DNA from: UBA7803 sp036381275
Lineage (GTDB): Bacteria > Pseudomonadota > Gammaproteobacteria > Pseudomonadales > Azotimanducaceae
Direction: 5' to 3'
DNA: 6,319 bases
Assembly (NCBI GenBank): GCA_036381275.1
Contig: DASVDC010000137.1
Coordinates: forward strand, 1-6,319
In this document: piece after piece, positions 6,067 to 6,319 of the stretch
Numbering within the stretch: the first letter of the stretch is position 1
How the letters are laid out: the number at the start of each line of letters is the position of its first letter
Position numbers and translations under genes: made by a program
The notes under the pieces: model-generated
Told to the model about the DNA's origin: nothing
Database searches by the model: none
Seen by the model: the letters and a program-made list of their open reading frames with translations, nothing else

Positions 6067-6319
6067 CGATGTCGATCCGGCGGTTGCGCCGCCGGCCCTC
6101 CGGCGTCTCGTTGTTCGCGACGGGCTGCGCCTCGCCGTAGCCGAGGGCCTGCACGTCCGAGCGCGAGATCGAGCCGTTCGCGACCAGGTACTCGAGCACC
6201 GCATCCGCGCGCGCCTGCGACAGCGCCTGGTTCGATGCGTCCGAGCCGAACGAATCGGTGTGCCCCTCGATGATCAGATTCGCGCGCGGAAACTCGGCGA
6301 GCGCCCGCTGCACCGCGTC
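6047..6319 (-). CDS. OmpA-family protein, C-terminal peptidoglycan-binding domain (5' end beyond window)
   Basis: The last 90 residues of a larger protein are visible; the frame stays open to the right edge, so the true start lies outside. The fragment is a nearly complete OmpA C-terminal domain, which anchors envelope proteins to peptidoglycan. Counting from the window edge, it shows EGHTDSFGSD (18-27), the signature NxxLSxxRAxxV (30-41), GYGEAQPVANN (60-70) and GRRRNRRIDIVI (75-86). The Asp at 22 and Arg at 37 are 15 residues apart, the spacing of the diaminopimelate-binding Asp/Arg pair known from OmpA. The N-terminal part, which would tell a beta-barrel porin from a lipoprotein such as Pal or YiaD, is not in view. 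The stop (TAG, 6049-6047) lies inside the end of the convergent MFS gene. Confidence 0.93.
   Translation of the reverse strand, partial: DAVQRALAEFPRANLIIEGHTDSFGSDASNQALSQARADAVLEYLVANGSISRSDVQALGYGEAQPVANNETPEGRRRNRRIDIVIYPRG

Noticed and set aside
1..6319. Search for mobile elements, CRISPR arrays, tRNA/rRNA genes or defence-like modules
   Set aside because: No direct-repeat arrays, transposase motifs, tRNA-like cloverleaf or defence domains were recognised. All coding space is explained by ordinary families.

Overview
This 6.3-kb window is a high-GC, gene-dense bacterial chromosome segment. The protein families and the heat-shock-type promoter point to a proteobacterium. A high-GC gammaproteobacterium is my best guess, because a CbpA/CbpM pair of almost E. 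coli length is most typical there. That placement is inference, since no rRNA or other marker gene is present.

The left two-thirds (1-4621) is a run of four minus-strand genes. In transcription order they are a Na+/phosphate symporter-family protein with a PhoU-like tail (4621-2993), the DnaJ-like co-chaperone CbpA (2940-2023), its modulator CbpM (2026-1715, overlapping cbpA by 4 nt in an ATGA junction), and an exported S9-family prolyl-oligopeptidase-type peptidase (1554 to the left edge). The peptidase is cut by the window just before its catalytic serine. A good match to a sigma-32 promoter sits between the symporter and cbpA, with its -35 element overlapping the symporter stop codon. A nested pair of inverted repeats fills the 160-nt gap between cbpM and the peptidase.

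A 113-nt divergent intergenic region (4622-4734) separates this run from a plus-strand 12-helix MFS transporter of the YcaD-like type (4735-6066). The transporter's last 20 bp overlap, tail to tail, the end of a minus-strand OmpA-domain gene (6319-6047), which enters from the right edge.

Functionally, cbpA and cbpM are the only clear partnership: a co-chaperone and its dedicated inhibitor, co-translated and probably heat-induced. The other genes are an ion or phosphate transporter, an efflux-type transporter, a periplasmic or secreted peptidase and a peptidoglycan-anchoring outer-membrane protein, which are ordinary envelope and housekeeping functions. I see no mobile element, CRISPR array, tRNA, rRNA, toxin-antitoxin or defence module, and no convincing sign of a novel system. 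There is no gene-free stretch longer than 300 bases.
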